DNA from: Bacteroidota bacterium
GTDB taxonomy: Bacteria > Bacteroidota > Ignavibacteria > Ignavibacteriales > Melioribacteraceae
Length of the DNA: 6,128 bases
Direction: 5' to 3'
NCBI GenBank assembly: GCA_021814855.1
Contig: JAKAHQ010000113.1
Span: 1-6,128 of the forward strand
Shown here: positions 5,812 through 6,128 of the stretch, in pieces
Layout: every line of letters begins with the position of its first letter
Numbering within the stretch: the first letter of the stretch is position 1
Translations under genes and position numbers: made by a program
The notes under the pieces: generated by a model
What the model saw: only the letters and a program-made list of their open reading frames with translations
Databases searched by the model: none
Told to the model about the DNA's origin: nothing

Positions 5812-6128
5812 TTAGTCTTCTTTGGGAGAATAGAGAACGGCTGCTTTCTCAGCGGATGTTATTATGCCCTTGATCATTGCAGAAGAGAAACCGCTGTGCT
5901 CCATTTGGTTTAAGCCGCTTATTGTACAACCGCGCGGTGTGGTAACTTTATCAACCTCGTTTTCGGGATGGTTACCCATGCTAATCAGTAGAGATGCGGC
6001 TCCTTTGGCAGTTTGAGCCGCCATTAACAAAGCGTCCTCGGCATGAAAGCCGATTTCGATTCCGCCTTGAGATGCCGCACGAACTGCTCTTAAAAAGAAA
6101 GCGATGCCGCAGGCGCACAGGGCTGTTG
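5812..6128 (-). CDS. proC: Pyrroline-5-carboxylate reductase, C-terminal part (5' end beyond the window)
   Basis: The open frame runs from the right edge to a TAA stop and gives 104 residues, which match the C-terminal dimerisation domain of ProC. This enzyme reduces 1-pyrroline-5-carboxylate to proline with NAD(P)H in the cytoplasm, the last step of proline synthesis. Recognisable segments, numbered within the fragment, are CGIAFFLRAVRAASQGG at 6-22, AAQTAKGAASLL at 36-47, and VTTPRGCTISGLNQMEHSGF at 61-80, which holds the substrate-binding loop. VTTPRGC replaces the VTSPGGT of many proteobacterial enzymes, a variant I associate with Bacteroidota-type ProC. A Met at fragment residue 35 (codon ending at 6030) is internal and not the true start, because the family match continues upstream of it to the edge. 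The N-terminal nucleotide-binding domain is not in view. A hairpin follows the stop codon. Confidence 0.92.
   Translation of the reverse strand, partial: TALCACGIAFFLRAVRAASQGGIEIGFHAEDALLMAAQTAKGAASLLISMGNHPENEVDKVTTPRGCTISGLNQMEHSGFSSAMIKGIITSAEKAAVLYSPKED

Overview
The window is a compact stretch of bacterial chromosome of moderate GC content. All six genes are read from the minus strand. A signal-peptide cleavage site ending in A-Q, an exported GH127 sugar hydrolase, a TPR protein and a ProC C-terminus with a VTTPRGC motif suggest the Bacteroidota/Chlorobi/Ignavibacteriota group. Several clear Shine-Dalgarno sequences (AAGGAG, AAGGAGG) fit an Ignavibacteria- or Chlorobi-like lineage better than Bacteroidia or Flavobacteriia, which use them little. 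This placement is inference from motifs, not from a marker-gene comparison.

In minus-strand transcription order, from high to low coordinates: (1) the C-terminal 104 residues of ProC, pyrroline-5-carboxylate reductase, last step of proline synthesis, cut by the window edge and followed by a hairpin. (2) A lipoprotein of about 212 residues with a clean lipobox and a loop dense in aromatic residues, closed by a strong intrinsic terminator. (3) A 90-residue helix-hairpin-helix protein of the Cdd1 ('pathogenicity locus') family. (4) A 123-residue DUF488/YeaO-like protein. (5) An 802-residue exported GH127 (DUF1680) beta-L-arabinofuranosidase-type enzyme with an intact cysteine/zinc active site and a C-terminal discoidin-like domain. 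(6) A 168-residue DinB/YfiT-like protein with its metal-binding histidines. (7) An exported TPR protein that starts at a non-ATG codon and runs off the left edge.

The hairpin after proC and the terminator after the lipoprotein gene suggest separate units for proC, the lipoprotein, and the downstream genes. The small HhH and DUF488 genes are close enough to share a transcript. GH127 and dinB are 67 bases apart with no convincing terminator between them. The longest gene-free stretch is the 204 bases upstream of GH127. It holds a short direct repeat and a 10-base palindrome and is the most plausible regulatory region here.

I found no mobile element, CRISPR array, RNA gene or defence cassette, and nothing that amounts to a new multi-gene system. 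The points worth a second look are the start codon of the TPR gene, the isolated GH127 gene with its upstream repeats, and the aromatic loop of the lipoprotein.
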